Below are positions 17,265 through 25,287 of a stretch of DNA of 64,000 nt, one piece after another (the first letter of the stretch is position 1; each line of letters begins with the position of its first letter). A program made the position numbers and the translations under genes. The notes beneath the pieces were generated by a model, which had not been told where the DNA came from, ran no database searches, and saw only the letters and a program-made list of their open reading frames with translations. Source of the stretch: an uncultured Prevotellaceae bacterium (lineage in GTDB: Bacteria > Bacteroidota > Bacteroidia > Bacteroidales > Bacteroidaceae); NCBI GenBank assembly GCA_902776545.1, contig CACYQO010000004.1, positions 124,001-188,000 of the forward strand, written 5' to 3'.

Positions 17265-18101
17265 TTATTTAATTTTTGAATTTTTCGTTCTGATGATATC
17301 AAAGAGATACGTGAGCTTCGCAATGATGGCCCCATAGTTGGAGCGTCCAAAGTAGTCACGCTTTGTATTGCCATAAATATTGCCCAGACCATAATAGTAA
17401 CGCCCTTCCAAGATGAAGTGGCCCACATGGCGGTTACTGAATTCCAGGCCCGCAGCCAAGGCGATGCCATAGTCGATCTTATTCTCTATCGCCATCGAGT
17501 CCTGTGCCACGACATGCGACACACGCTTGTTGGCATACTGATAGTCTGGACTGTATTTGCCATTCTCAATCTTTGGATTGAAGGCCGGGTCACGCACATC
17601 AAAGTTACTATCCGACTTATCGTTCACATAGAAGCCCAACTGTGGTCCCAGCTGGATGAAGAACTGGAAGCCACTGCGCTCCCTTCCCCATCCAAGTCTT
17701 GCAAGCATGGGCACCTGGATATAGTTGATCTTCCTGGCATAGTGGAGTGTCTGCGTCTCGTCGGTATGCAGGGGTACGGGCTGGTCGTCCAAATCAAGGA
17801 TCTTCTCCTTCCATCCCATCTGCGTATAGTTCACCTCAGCCACGACGGCACAGATACTGCTGAAGTATTTCTCACAGGTGTACCGGGCTGTGAGACCGAA
17901 TGTCGGACCGTTGAGCATCGTCTGAGGCACTGTCGGCACAAACGCCACATTGCTCATGACGACACCGCCGTTGAAGCCCACAGCCAGATCCTTACGGAAC
18001 TCACCCACCTGGGCAGAGACATATAAAGGTGAAAAGGTGAAAAGGTGAAAGAGTAAAACTCTTACCACGCACCTATTTACCTTTAATCCCTTTAGTTTCA
18101 T
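17265..18101 (-). CDS. PorT-like outer-membrane beta-barrel protein
   Basis: A 278-residue barrel-type protein with many alternating aromatic strands (FGLTARYTCEKYFSS, VVAEVNYTQMGWKE, IQVPMLARLGWG, FQFFIQLGPQLGFYVN, GIALAAGLEFSN), in the style of PorT and related assembly factors of the type IX secretion system. The exact role is inferred. The ATG at 18101 is preferred over a GTG two codons earlier. The signal peptide is MKLKGLKVNRCVVRVLLFHL followed by FTFSPLYVSAQ; its hydrophobic core is encoded by an octamer repeat (TTTTCACC), and the start codon lies at the inner edge of the opposite arm of that element. Upstream is the LysM gene, 36 bases away. Confidence 0.75.
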   Translation of the reverse strand: MKLKGLKVNRCVVRVLLFHLFTFSPLYVSAQVGEFRKDLAVGFNGGVVMSNVAFVPTVPQTMLNGPTFGLTARYTCEKYFSSICAVVAEVNYTQMGWKEKILDLDDQPVPLHTDETQTLHYARKINYIQVPMLARLGWGRERSGFQFFIQLGPQLGFYVNDKSDSNFDVRDPAFNPKIENGKYSPDYQYANKRVSHVVAQDSMAIENKIDYGIALAAGLEFSNRHVGHFILEGRYYYGLGNIYGNTKRDYFGRSNYGAIIAKLTYLFDIIRTKNSKIK

Positions 18102-18136
18102 GTTCACCTTTTCACTTTTTCACCTTTTCACTCTTC
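18026..18136. repeat. Inverted GAAAAGGT array supplying a start region and signal peptide
   Basis: The left arm (18026-18060) is AAGGTGAAAAGGTGAAAAGG and on; the right arm (18102-18136) is the inverse, GTTCACCTTTTCACTTTTTC and on. The ATG of the barrel gene (18101) lies between them, so loop plus left arm encode residues 1-27 of the precursor. The right arm touches the stop codon of the LysM gene (18138). Confidence 0.8.
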
Positions 18137-18137
18137 C

Positions 18138-19523
18138 TTAGAACTTAATCGTTTCCACTGTGTGTTCAGGCTGATAGTGTATGAACATCATGGTCTTGTT
18201 CCTCAGTCCGCCGTTGCCATAACGCTCAAACTTCAAGGGCGTCTGCACAGGAGGATAGCCAAACATACCGTCTGCGCCATTGAAGCTTTTGCCGTACTTG
18301 TGCAGTCCTTTCAGGAAGAAGAAGGCATGGTCAAAGCCCGTGATGGCAAAGCGCGGCAGCGTGTTCTGCATGTCGCTGCGGAAGTTCTGACGGTACTTAC
18401 GCTCAAAGTGCTGCGTACCAGCCGACAGAGGATTATAATAGAACACCGAGGGGATATACGTGTTGTACTTGTAGAAATTCTCCAGATAGGTCCTGGTATA
18501 CAGCAGCCACTCAGTATAGCCGAACATCGTGATGTCCAGTTCTGGACTTTTTGCCTTCAGACCGTCAATTTTTGAGAAGGCGACGCCCAGTTCCTGCGAA
18601 CGGCCAGTATTAAGGATCACCACATTGGGCTTCGTCCAGCTGAATGCCTTAGAGAAATTACCCTCTGTCGTCTTCAGGTTGGTGACGACGACATCCAATC
18701 CCCGCTGTTCCATCTGCCGACGGAGGCCGAAGGTGAAGATACCTTTCTTGCTTGTCGAGTCGTTACAGTCGATGACCACCGTATGATAGTTCTTAAACCG
18801 CTCAAGATAGCGGGCGATGATAACATCATTCTGCTCCGTCGGCGACTGATACACCTGGAAAATGTTGCGGTTAGTCGTCAGTTGAGGGGCATTGATGGAG
18901 AAGGGAATCACCAGCCGGATGTCATGCTTGGTGACGAAGGCCGACAGCGCATCCATCTGTTTGGAATAGAGCGGACCGATGATCAGGTCGCACTTCGCAG
19001 CGGCGGGATCCTCTAATACCTTATTTATATTACCATCCTCAGGCGTGTTCCAGGCATGCACGTCGATGGATAAGCCCTGTTTCTTCAAGCTGTCGCAGGC
19101 CATCAGCACACCACGGTAATACTCTGTCATGCGCCGTCCGTCACCATTGATGTTATGCAACGGCAGCATGATGCCCAGACGGATCTCACGGTTCCTCACA
19201 TCGACTGGCACCGGCGCCTTCTTCACGACGGACACCTGCTTGGCCGCAGCCTCACGCTTGGCCATCGCTTCCAGACTGTCCTTGGAGAAGGGGATGTTCA
19301 GTATCATACCCTTCTTCAGCTCATAGCCAGGCACGTTCATTTCCGGATTCGCCTTGACCAGTTCTTCAATGGTGAGACCGTATTCCCGCGAGATGCCGAA
19401 GATGGTCTCCTTCTTCTTCACCTTATGCTGTCCACGGATGGTTGAACTCTGTTGCGCCGATACGCTGCTGACGGTAAAAGCCAGTAAGGTTGTCAGCAAA
19501 AAATATCTTAAAAGTCGTGTCAT
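18138..19523 (-). CDS. LysM protein with periplasmic-binding-type domain
   Basis: 461 residues. Residues 1-23 are a signal peptide (LLTTLLAFTVSSVSAQ). A LysM domain follows at about 30-75 (GQHKVKKKETIFGISREYGL, then LVKANPE and LKKGMILNIP), expected to bind peptidoglycan. From about residue 107 a type I periplasmic-binding fold begins (EIRLGIMLPLHNINGDGRRM, then DLIIGPLYSKQMDALSAF and LVIPFSINAPQ), like amino-acid-binding receptors. Such LysM/receptor fusions are common in Bacteroidales with no fixed function. It heads a minus-strand run with the barrel, POT and later genes. Confidence 0.88.
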   Translation of the reverse strand: MTRLLRYFLLTTLLAFTVSSVSAQQSSTIRGQHKVKKKETIFGISREYGLTIEELVKANPEMNVPGYELKKGMILNIPFSKDSLEAMAKREAAAKQVSVVKKAPVPVDVRNREIRLGIMLPLHNINGDGRRMTEYYRGVLMACDSLKKQGLSIDVHAWNTPEDGNINKVLEDPAAAKCDLIIGPLYSKQMDALSAFVTKHDIRLVIPFSINAPQLTTNRNIFQVYQSPTEQNDVIIARYLERFKNYHTVVIDCNDSTSKKGIFTFGLRRQMEQRGLDVVVTNLKTTEGNFSKAFSWTKPNVVILNTGRSQELGVAFSKIDGLKAKSPELDITMFGYTEWLLYTRTYLENFYKYNTYIPSVFYYNPLSAGTQHFERKYRQNFRSDMQNTLPRFAITGFDHAFFFLKGLHKYGKSFNGADGMFGYPPVQTPLKFERYGNGGLRNKTMMFIHYQPEHTVETIKF

Positions 19524-19550
19524 AAATTCTAAATTTTTCTATTTCGCGTA

Positions 19551-19610
19551 CAAAAGTACAAAATAATTATCAATTATCAATTGTCAATTATCAATTTTTT
19601 ACTAACTTTG
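19551..19610. promoter_or_regulatory. Divergent promoter region with ATTATCA repeats
   Basis: TACTTTTG on the minus strand (19551-19558) serves the LysM gene and TAACTTTG on the plus strand (19603-19610) serves the gene at 19630. Between them lie about four copies of a 7-base unit, AATTATC/AATTGTC. The minus-33 position of both promoters therefore falls in the repeat, where no exact TTTG is seen. Confidence 0.55.
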
Positions 19611-19629
19611 CACTTTAAAATGATTAAAA

Positions 19630-20337
19630 ATGAGAATTAGACAGTTCATCCCAGCCCTTTTCGCCCTGTTGATGCCGATGGCCGCCGCTGCGCAGTCGGG
19701 CAACCCCGATGTGAATCCCACAGCCTCCTACACCGACGAAGACGGCAATTCCGCCACAGCCGACAGAGGAAATAACTCCATCGCCGGACAGGCTCCGTTG
19801 TCCGTCAACTTCTACGCCAACCCCGTCAACATGGACGACGACATCCCATATTACGAGTGGCACTTCCGCATGCAGGGTGAAGAGAAGGACTTCATGGTGC
19901 GCTATGAGGAGAATACCGACTACACTTTCACTACCGCCGGCACCACTGAGGTAACCCTCCGCACCACGCTCAACAACGGCGAGATGGAATTAGACCCCGT
20001 CACCTTCAACGTGACCGTCAGCGAGAGCAAGCTCAGCTTCCCCAATGCCTTCTCGCCCAATAATGGCGACGGAGAAAACAACACCTTCAAGGTCAAGGAA
20101 TACCAGAGCATCGTAGAGTTTCACGCCTATATCTTCAACCGCTGGGGACAGAAGCTCTATGAGTGGACTGATCCCAGTGCCGAGGGCTGGGACGGCACCT
20201 ACAAGGGCAAGGACGTGAAAGATGGCGTCTATTTCCTCCTGTGCCGGGCGAAGGGTGCCGACGGACAAGAATACCTCATCCGCAAGGACGTCAACCTGCT
20301 GCGCGGTTTCACAGAAGGAGACTCCTACAATCAATAG
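19630..20337 (+). CDS. T9SS type B sorting-domain protein
   Basis: A 235-residue exported protein. Residues 1-21 are a signal peptide (RQFIPALFALLMPMAAAAQS). Residues about 25-135 form a beta-sandwich resembling a PKD-type fold (DDDIPYYEWHFRMQGE). The C-terminal 100 residues are the gliding-motility-associated/type B CTD: SFPNAFSPNNGDGENNTFKV, AYIFNRWGQKLYEWTDPSAE and GWDGTYKGKDVKDGVYFLL. This targets it to the type IX secretion system, with anchoring at the surface. It stops 8 bases before uvrA, so they may be cotranscribed although unrelated in function. Confidence 0.88.
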   Translation: MRIRQFIPALFALLMPMAAAAQSGNPDVNPTASYTDEDGNSATADRGNNSIAGQAPLSVNFYANPVNMDDDIPYYEWHFRMQGEEKDFMVRYEENTDYTFTTAGTTEVTLRTTLNNGEMELDPVTFNVTVSESKLSFPNAFSPNNGDGENNTFKVKEYQSIVEFHAYIFNRWGQKLYEWTDPSAEGWDGTYKGKDVKDGVYFLLCRAKGADGQEYLIRKDVNLLRGFTEGDSYNQ

Positions 20338-20345
20338 GATCACAC

Positions 20346-23300
20346 ATGAAAGAAGAGACAAGCATCAACGTATATGGTGCCCGGGTACATAATCTGAAGA
20401 ACATCGACTGTACCATCCCGCACCACTCCCTCACCGTCATCACCGGCCTCAGCGGCTCCGGCAAGTCGTCGTTGGCCTTTGACACCATCTTTGCCGAGGG
20501 CCAGCGCCGCTATATTGAGACCTTCTCTGCCTACGCCCGCAATTTCCTTGGTGGCATGGAGCGTCCGGATGTCGATAAGATCACCGGCCTCTCGCCCGTC
20601 ATCAGCATTGAGCAGAAGACCACCAACAAGAACCCGCGCTCCACCGTCGGCACCACCACAGAGATCTACGACTACCTCCGTCTGCTCTTCGCCCGTGCTG
20701 GCCGTGCCTACAGCTACGCCACCGGTGAGGAGATGGTGAAGTACACCGAGGAGCGCGTCTTGGAGATGATCCTCCACGACTATGCCGGGCACAAGATCCT
20801 GATCCTCGCCCCGCTGGTGCGCAGCCGTAAGGGTCACTACCGCGAACTCTTTGAGGCCATGCGCCGCAAGGGCTACCTGAACATCCGCATCGACGGCGAG
20901 CTGCAGGAGATCACCCGCGGCATGAAGGTTGACCGTTATAAGAACCACGACATTGAGGTGGTGATCGACAAGTTGCAGGTCGGCGACAAAGACGCCGAGC
21001 GGTTGAAGAAGTCCGTCAGCATCGCCATGAAACAGGGCGACGGCCTCATCATGATTCTTGACAAAGACACGGGCAGCATCAAGCATTTCTCCAAGCGACT
21101 GATGTGTCCTACTACAGGCATAAGCTACTCAGACCCAGCGCCTAACAACTTTTCGTTCAACTCACCTCAAGGAGCATGCCCCCATTGTAAGGGCCTGGGC
21201 ATCATCAACCAGATCGACCTGGCAAAGGTCATGCCCGACCGCCGCCAGAGCATCTATGAGGGTGGCATCGTACCCCTTGGCAAATACAAAAACCAGATGA
21301 TCTTCTGGCAGGTGGAGGCCATCCTCAAGAAGTACGACTGTGAGCTGAAGACGCCCATTGCCGACCTCCCCGACGACGCCATCCGCGAGGTGCTCTACGG
21401 TTCGCTTGAGAACGTCCGCATCAGCAAAGACCTCGTCCACACCTCCAGCGACTACTTCATTGCCTTTGACGGCATCATCAAGTATCTGCGCAATGTGATG
21501 GACAACGATGACTCCGCCGCCGGACAAAAGTGGGCAGACCAGTTCCTTGCCGAGTGCGAGTGCCCGGAGTGCCACGGCCAGCGTCTGAACCGCGAGGCCC
21601 TCTCCTACCGCATCTGGGATAAGAACATCGCCGAGCTCGCCTCGATGGATATCTCTGAACTCCGCGAGTGGATAGCGGAGTTAGAGGATAATCGGGGGTA
21701 CGGAGGTACGGAGGTACGGGGGTACGAGAATAGTCTCAGCGCAGAAAGTAATCTCGCACCACCGCACCCCCGTACCCCCGCGCCACCGAAACTAACCTCC
21801 CAACAATACACCATCGCCAAAGAAATCCTCAAGGAGATCCGCACACGCCTTGACTTTCTGTTGGAGGTCGGCCTGGACTATCTCGCCCTCAACCGCCAGT
21901 CTGCTTCACTCTCCGGCGGAGAGAGCCAGCGCATCCGTCTCGCCACGCAGATCGGTTCCCAGCTCGTCAATGTGCTCTACATCCTCGACGAACCCTCCAT
22001 CGGTCTCCACCAGCGCGACAACGAACGCCTCATCCGTTCCCTCAAGGAGCTGCGCGACCTGGGCAACACCGTCATCGTCGTGGAACATGATGAAGACATG
22101 ATGCGCAGCGCCGACTGGATCATCGACATCGGCCCCCGTGCCGGTCGTAAGGGCGGCGAAGTGGTCTTCCAGGGCACCCCCGCCGAACTCCTCAAGAGCG
22201 ATACGCTCACCGCACAGTACTTGAGCGGTCTGAGGAAAGTGGAAAGTGGAAAGAGGAAAGAGAATACTTCTTCCGCAGAAGATTCTGCTACTACTAAGGA
22301 ATCTATTTCCGTATCCTCCGCCTCAGACAATTCTCTTTCCTCTTTCCCCTTTCCTCTTTCCTCTAAAAACGCTCTCGTTTTAAAAGGCTGCTCCGGCAAC
22401 AACCTCAAGCACATCGATGTGGAGTTCCCCTTGGGAAAGCTCATCCTCGTCACAGGCGTTTCCGGCTCAGGCAAGTCCACACTCGTCAACGAGACGCTCC
22501 AGCCCATCCTCTCGCAGCACTTCTACCGTTCCCTGAAGCAGCCCATGCCTTACGACTCCATCGAGGGCATAGAGAATATAGACAAGGTGGTGAACGTCGA
22601 CCAGTCGCCCATCGGCCGCACGCCACGCTCAAATCCCGCCACCTACACAGGCGTCTTCTCCGACATCCGCAGCCTCTTCGTCAACCTGCCGGAGGCAAAG
22701 ATCCGCGGCTACAAGCCCGGCCGCTTCTCCTTCAACGTAAAGGGAGGCCGCTGCGAAACCTGTGGCGGCAACGGCTACAAGACCATTGAGATGAACTTCC
22801 TGCCCGACATACAGGTGCCCTGCGAGGAGTGCCACGGCAAGCGCTACAACCGTGAGACATTAGAGGTGCGCTACAAGGGCAAGTCGATCGCCGACGTGCT
22901 GGACATGACCATCAACCAGGCCGTGGAGTTCTTTGAGAACGTGCCAGACATCCTCCGCAAGATCAAGACCATTCAGGACGTGGGCCTCGGTTACATCAAG
23001 CTCGGCCAGCCCTCCACCACCCTCTCCGGCGGTGAGAGCCAGCGCATCAAGCTCGCCACCGAACTGTCCAAAAAAGACACGGGCAAGACGCTCTACATCC
23101 TCGACGAACCCACCACCGGCCTCCACTTTGAGGACATCCGCATCCTCATGCTGGTGCTCCGCCGCCTTGTCGACCGCGGCAACACCGTCATCATCATTGA
23201 GCACAACCTCGACGTCATCCGTCAGGCTGACTGGATCATCGACATGGGTCCTGAGGGCGGCCGCAAGGGCGGACAAGTCCTCTCTGCCGGCACACCTGCC

Positions 23301-23351
23301 CAGGTCGCCAAGTCCAAGAAGGGCTACACACCGAAGTATCTTAAATTCTAA
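20346..23351 (+). CDS. uvrA: Excinuclease ABC subunit UvrA, with two repeat-encoded inserts
   Basis: UvrA recognises bulky DNA lesions in nucleotide excision repair. The ATG at 20346 gives the standard N-terminus (NVYGARVHNLKNIDCTI); an upstream in-frame start is rejected. Two ABC modules are visible: Walker A GLSGSGKSSL and GVSGSGKSTL, signatures LSGGESQRIRL and LSGGESQRIKL, Walker B YILDEPSIGLH and YILDEPTTGLH. Zinc ligands are in CPHCKGLG and CETCGGNGYK...CEECHGKRYN. At 1001 residues it is some 50-60 longer than usual. The excess lies at residues about 448-480 and 630-673, both encoded by inverted repeat arrays. All catalytic motifs are intact, so it is probably functional. Confidence 0.96.
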   Translation: MKEETSINVYGARVHNLKNIDCTIPHHSLTVITGLSGSGKSSLAFDTIFAEGQRRYIETFSAYARNFLGGMERPDVDKITGLSPVISIEQKTTNKNPRSTVGTTTEIYDYLRLLFARAGRAYSYATGEEMVKYTEERVLEMILHDYAGHKILILAPLVRSRKGHYRELFEAMRRKGYLNIRIDGELQEITRGMKVDRYKNHDIEVVIDKLQVGDKDAERLKKSVSIAMKQGDGLIMILDKDTGSIKHFSKRLMCPTTGISYSDPAPNNFSFNSPQGACPHCKGLGIINQIDLAKVMPDRRQSIYEGGIVPLGKYKNQMIFWQVEAILKKYDCELKTPIADLPDDAIREVLYGSLENVRISKDLVHTSSDYFIAFDGIIKYLRNVMDNDDSAAGQKWADQFLAECECPECHGQRLNREALSYRIWDKNIAELASMDISELREWIAELEDNRGYGGTEVRGYENSLSAESNLAPPHPRTPAPPKLTSQQYTIAKEILKEIRTRLDFLLEVGLDYLALNRQSASLSGGESQRIRLATQIGSQLVNVLYILDEPSIGLHQRDNERLIRSLKELRDLGNTVIVVEHDEDMMRSADWIIDIGPRAGRKGGEVVFQGTPAELLKSDTLTAQYLSGLRKVESGKRKENTSSAEDSATTKESISVSSASDNSLSSFPFPLSSKNALVLKGCSGNNLKHIDVEFPLGKLILVTGVSGSGKSTLVNETLQPILSQHFYRSLKQPMPYDSIEGIENIDKVVNVDQSPIGRTPRSNPATYTGVFSDIRSLFVNLPEAKIRGYKPGRFSFNVKGGRCETCGGNGYKTIEMNFLPDIQVPCEECHGKRYNRETLEVRYKGKSIADVLDMTINQAVEFFENVPDILRKIKTIQDVGLGYIKLGQPSTTLSGGESQRIKLATELSKKDTGKTLYILDEPTTGLHFEDIRILMLVLRRLVDRGNTVIIIEHNLDVIRQADWIIDMGPEGGRKGGQVLSAGTPAQVAKSKKGYTPKYLKF
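21694..21785. repeat. GGTACGGA octamer inverted array inside uvrA
   Basis: The left arm holds four 8-base units (GGTACGGA/GGTACGGG, 21694-21726); the right arm (21757-21785) is the inverse CACCCCCGTACCCCCGCGCC. In frame it reads NRGYGGTEVRGYEN and later a Pro-rich stretch, just before the conserved helix ahead of the first ABC signature. Confidence 0.8.
22233..22364. repeat. GGAAAGT heptamer inverted array inside uvrA
   Basis: The left arm is AGGAAAGTGGAAAGTGGAAA and on (22233-22263); the right arm is its inverse (22331-22364, CTCTTTCCTCTTTCCCC). The frame reads VESGKRKENTSSAED, then a Ser/Thr-rich loop, then SSFPFPLSSK, between the two ABC halves of UvrA. Confidence 0.8.
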
Positions 23352-23362
23352 GCCACAGATTA

Positions 23363-24331
23363 CTACTCGTCGGGAAGTTGCGACAACGTATTGAAGACGT
23401 ACCGTTCCTGTTCTGAGAATGCCTGGCGCAGCATCTTGTTGCCGCCGGGAATCAGTCGCAGGAACAGTTTGCAGAGGTGCGTCAAGAAGCAGCACGACAG
23501 GTAGAGCGGCATGCCGTCGTAACCCTCGTCCGTTTCGGCCTGTGTCTGGTATTGCAGCAGACCGTTGTAGACCGGGTGGCAGTGCATGCTCAGATGACGG
23601 TAGAGCAGCGTCATCCCCTCCTTGTCGAAAAGATACTTCCACGCCTGATTGTACGACACGCGACGCACCTCCAGCTTTCCGTTTTCCCGATAGAACTCTA
23701 TGCAGCCGTTCTGCGTGGGCTTGTCGATACGCGTCCACTCATCCAGGCGTTTCTTGCATATCCTGCCCGTCTCTGTGGCGAAGATCTCCTGGCGCAGGGC
23801 CTCAATCTCCATCTCCGCCTCTGCGTTCGGCTCTGTCGCTTTGCCTTGCAAAGAACTATTCTCATTCCTCGTTCCTCGCTCCTCATTCCTCGATAAGCTC
23901 TCAATCAGGTTCTTCTTGCTGTTGATCTTCCAATAGTTCCACACCACGCTGCGCTCCTCGTCCGACTTGGGATGGGCGAAGAGGAAATAGAACATCACCA
24001 GATGCTCATACACCGAGCGTGTCAGCGTCATCGTCTTATATTCCTCATGCAGGTCGAACGCCTGCCCGTTATACTCAAACGTGATGCCCTCGCGGGTCAG
24101 CTTATGATTGCAGAGGTGCGTCGACGTCACCCGCTGCAGGAACGCATTGGCCACCGACAGCCGTTCCTCCTGCAACTGCGCCTCATAGTCCACAATCACA
24201 TGACAGATCACGTGTGTCACCATCCTGACCACCAGGTCTGACAGCACCAGACAGCTCTCCGTCCGCTCCTCCGGCCGCAGTTCCTCGTTCAACGGTGCCG
24301 CCACCAGGGCAGCCACCTCCTGCATCTTCAT
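23363..24331 (-). CDS. Protein of unknown function, about 322 residues
   Basis: No family is recognised. The protein is soluble, with mixed helices and many Glu, Arg, Tyr and His residues; it contains LVVRMVTHVICHVIVDYEAQ, YEHLVMFYFLFAHPKSDEER and LLYRHLSMHCHPVYNGLLQY. The ATG at 24331 is preferred to a GTG at 24364 because a TAACTTTG box at 24369-24376 would place the transcript start at or past the GTG. Residues encoded at 23861-23892 (RNEERGTRNENS) come from an AGGAATG-type repeat in frame. It converges on uvrA with a gap of 11 bases. Confidence 0.7.
   Translation of the reverse strand: MKMQEVAALVAAPLNEELRPEERTESCLVLSDLVVRMVTHVICHVIVDYEAQLQEERLSVANAFLQRVTSTHLCNHKLTREGITFEYNGQAFDLHEEYKTMTLTRSVYEHLVMFYFLFAHPKSDEERSVVWNYWKINSKKNLIESLSRNEERGTRNENSSLQGKATEPNAEAEMEIEALRQEIFATETGRICKKRLDEWTRIDKPTQNGCIEFYRENGKLEVRRVSYNQAWKYLFDKEGMTLLYRHLSMHCHPVYNGLLQYQTQAETDEGYDGMPLYLSCCFLTHLCKLFLRLIPGGNKMLRQAFSEQERYVFNTLSQLPDE
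23861..23892. repeat. GGAATGA-type heptamer array inside an unknown gene
   Basis: CTCATTCCTCGTTCCTCGCT and the following CCTCATTCCTCG are imperfect 7-base units. On the coding strand they read as an Arg/Asn/Glu-rich segment between two ordinary stretches of the protein. Confidence 0.65.
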
Positions 24332-24368
24332 CCGTTTTATTTGAATCGTTTTCTCTTCTTTCACGCTG

Positions 24369-24376
24369 CAAAGTTA
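24369..24376 (-). promoter_or_regulatory. Minus-7 box of the unknown gene
   Basis: TAACTTTG on the minus strand, with GTTG about 20 bases upstream (24397-24400) as a near match to TTTG. It decides the later start codon of the gene. Confidence 0.55.
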
Positions 24377-24569
24377 CGACTATTTCCCTCTCGCCCCAAC
24401 CATTCTGCGACTTTTTCGCCAAAACAAGGCCAGAAAGTTGATACTAATCATACTTTGGTCTGTCTACCATAACGGCAAGGCTGTTTCTGGATCATAGTTG
24501 TTAAAATAGAAGGATGCCTGGTAAAAGGCATCTTGAAGCCTACTAAAAGGCAGTTAAGCTGCTTGTAAA

Positions 24570-24653
24570 GTTAAAACCACGCCAATGTTTGTTAAAACGC
24601 AGACAATGTTTATTAAAACTAAGGCATGGTTTGACAAAACCGTGACAGTGTTA
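24570..24653. repeat. Four 21-base tandem degenerate units
   Basis: Units at 24570, 24591, 24612 and 24633 each read roughly (G/A)TTAAAAC, 7-8 variable bases, CAATGTTT. The second, GTTAAAACGCAGACAATGTT, is typical. The 480-base gap (24332-24811) holds this array, the promoter at 24369, a terminator hairpin at 24709-24750 and a short CGTCTTA(A/G) octamer run at 24774-24797; nothing protein-coding is seen. Confidence 0.75.
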
Positions 24654-24708
24654 TGCATTTATTTTGATAAACCATATCTGTATATCACCTGATACATCAT
24701 CTCCCCAT

Positions 24709-24750
24709 AAAAAAGAAATCGCACAATAGGGACAGTCCCTGTTGTGCGAT
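24709..24750 (-). terminator. Rho-independent terminator of the nuo operon
   Basis: Read on the minus strand, a strong stem (ATCGCACAA with TTGTGCGAT, inner AGGGAC with GTCCCT) is followed by TTTCTTTTTT. It lies 60 bases after the DUF5362 stop and would end the long nuo transcript. A decayed relative of the hairpin lies at 48629-48651. Confidence 0.85.
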
Positions 24751-24811
24751 TCTTGTTTCAGAGCAGGCGTCTGAACGTCTTAGCGTCTTAACGTCTTTTT
24801 CTGTTAGTATG

Positions 24812-25276
24812 CTACTTGACCAAGCTCATACCGGCGAAAAGGGCACCGGCTCCGAGGAGCGCAAGCGCATAGAATACCAGCACGACGATCATGAGGATGC
24901 CGAAGAACTTGACCATGGCACGCAGACTGGCGAAGCCGCGGGCCAGCTGAGCCTCGTTGTCGGAGAGACAGGCAGCCTTGGTGGCACTGGCAAACTGGAA
25001 TCCCTTGATGATGGGATAGATGTAGAGGGCGGACATAGCAAGATAGAGCACGCCCAGGAATGCGCCTCCGACAGTTGAACCAACAGAACCGGCCAGGCCG
25101 CCGATGGTGGAGCCGAGGGCAATCATGGCAATGCCGATAATCACCATAATGGCAGCGCCGATGGAGCCGATGACGCACAGGAACTTCATCCACTTCGCTG
25201 TCGTGAGCAGGTCGTCTTTCATGTCCTGGTTCACCGTCATTCCCATTGTCGTGGGAGTCATTGTCTCTTCATTCAT
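24812..25276 (-). CDS. DUF5362 family small membrane protein
   Basis: The ATG at 25276 (MNEETMTPTTMGMTVNQDMK) is preferred over one 11 codons upstream. The 154 residues have three to four hydrophobic segments: FLCVIGSIGAAIMVIIGIAM, GGAFLGVLYLAMSALYIYP and MVKFFGILMIVVLVFYALAL. The layout, with a cytoplasmic start and a glycine-rich middle, fits DUF5362, a Bacteroidetes membrane family without known function. It starts 11 bases after nuoN and shares the operon and terminator, but nothing ties it to complex I beyond position. Confidence 0.8.
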   Translation of the reverse strand: MNEETMTPTTMGMTVNQDMKDDLLTTAKWMKFLCVIGSIGAAIMVIIGIAMIALGSTIGGLAGSVGSTVGGAFLGVLYLAMSALYIYPIIKGFQFASATKAACLSDNEAQLARGFASLRAMVKFFGILMIVVLVFYALALLGAGALFAGMSLVK

Positions 25277-25287
25277 GATCGTAGCGA

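Noticed and set aside
20241-20345. Upstream extension of UvrA
   Set aside because: The extra 35 residues are the type B sorting-domain gene read in another frame; the ATG at 20346 gives the family N-terminus.
24570-24653. Possible CRISPR array
   Set aside because: Period of 21 bases with degenerate units throughout; no spacer of normal length.
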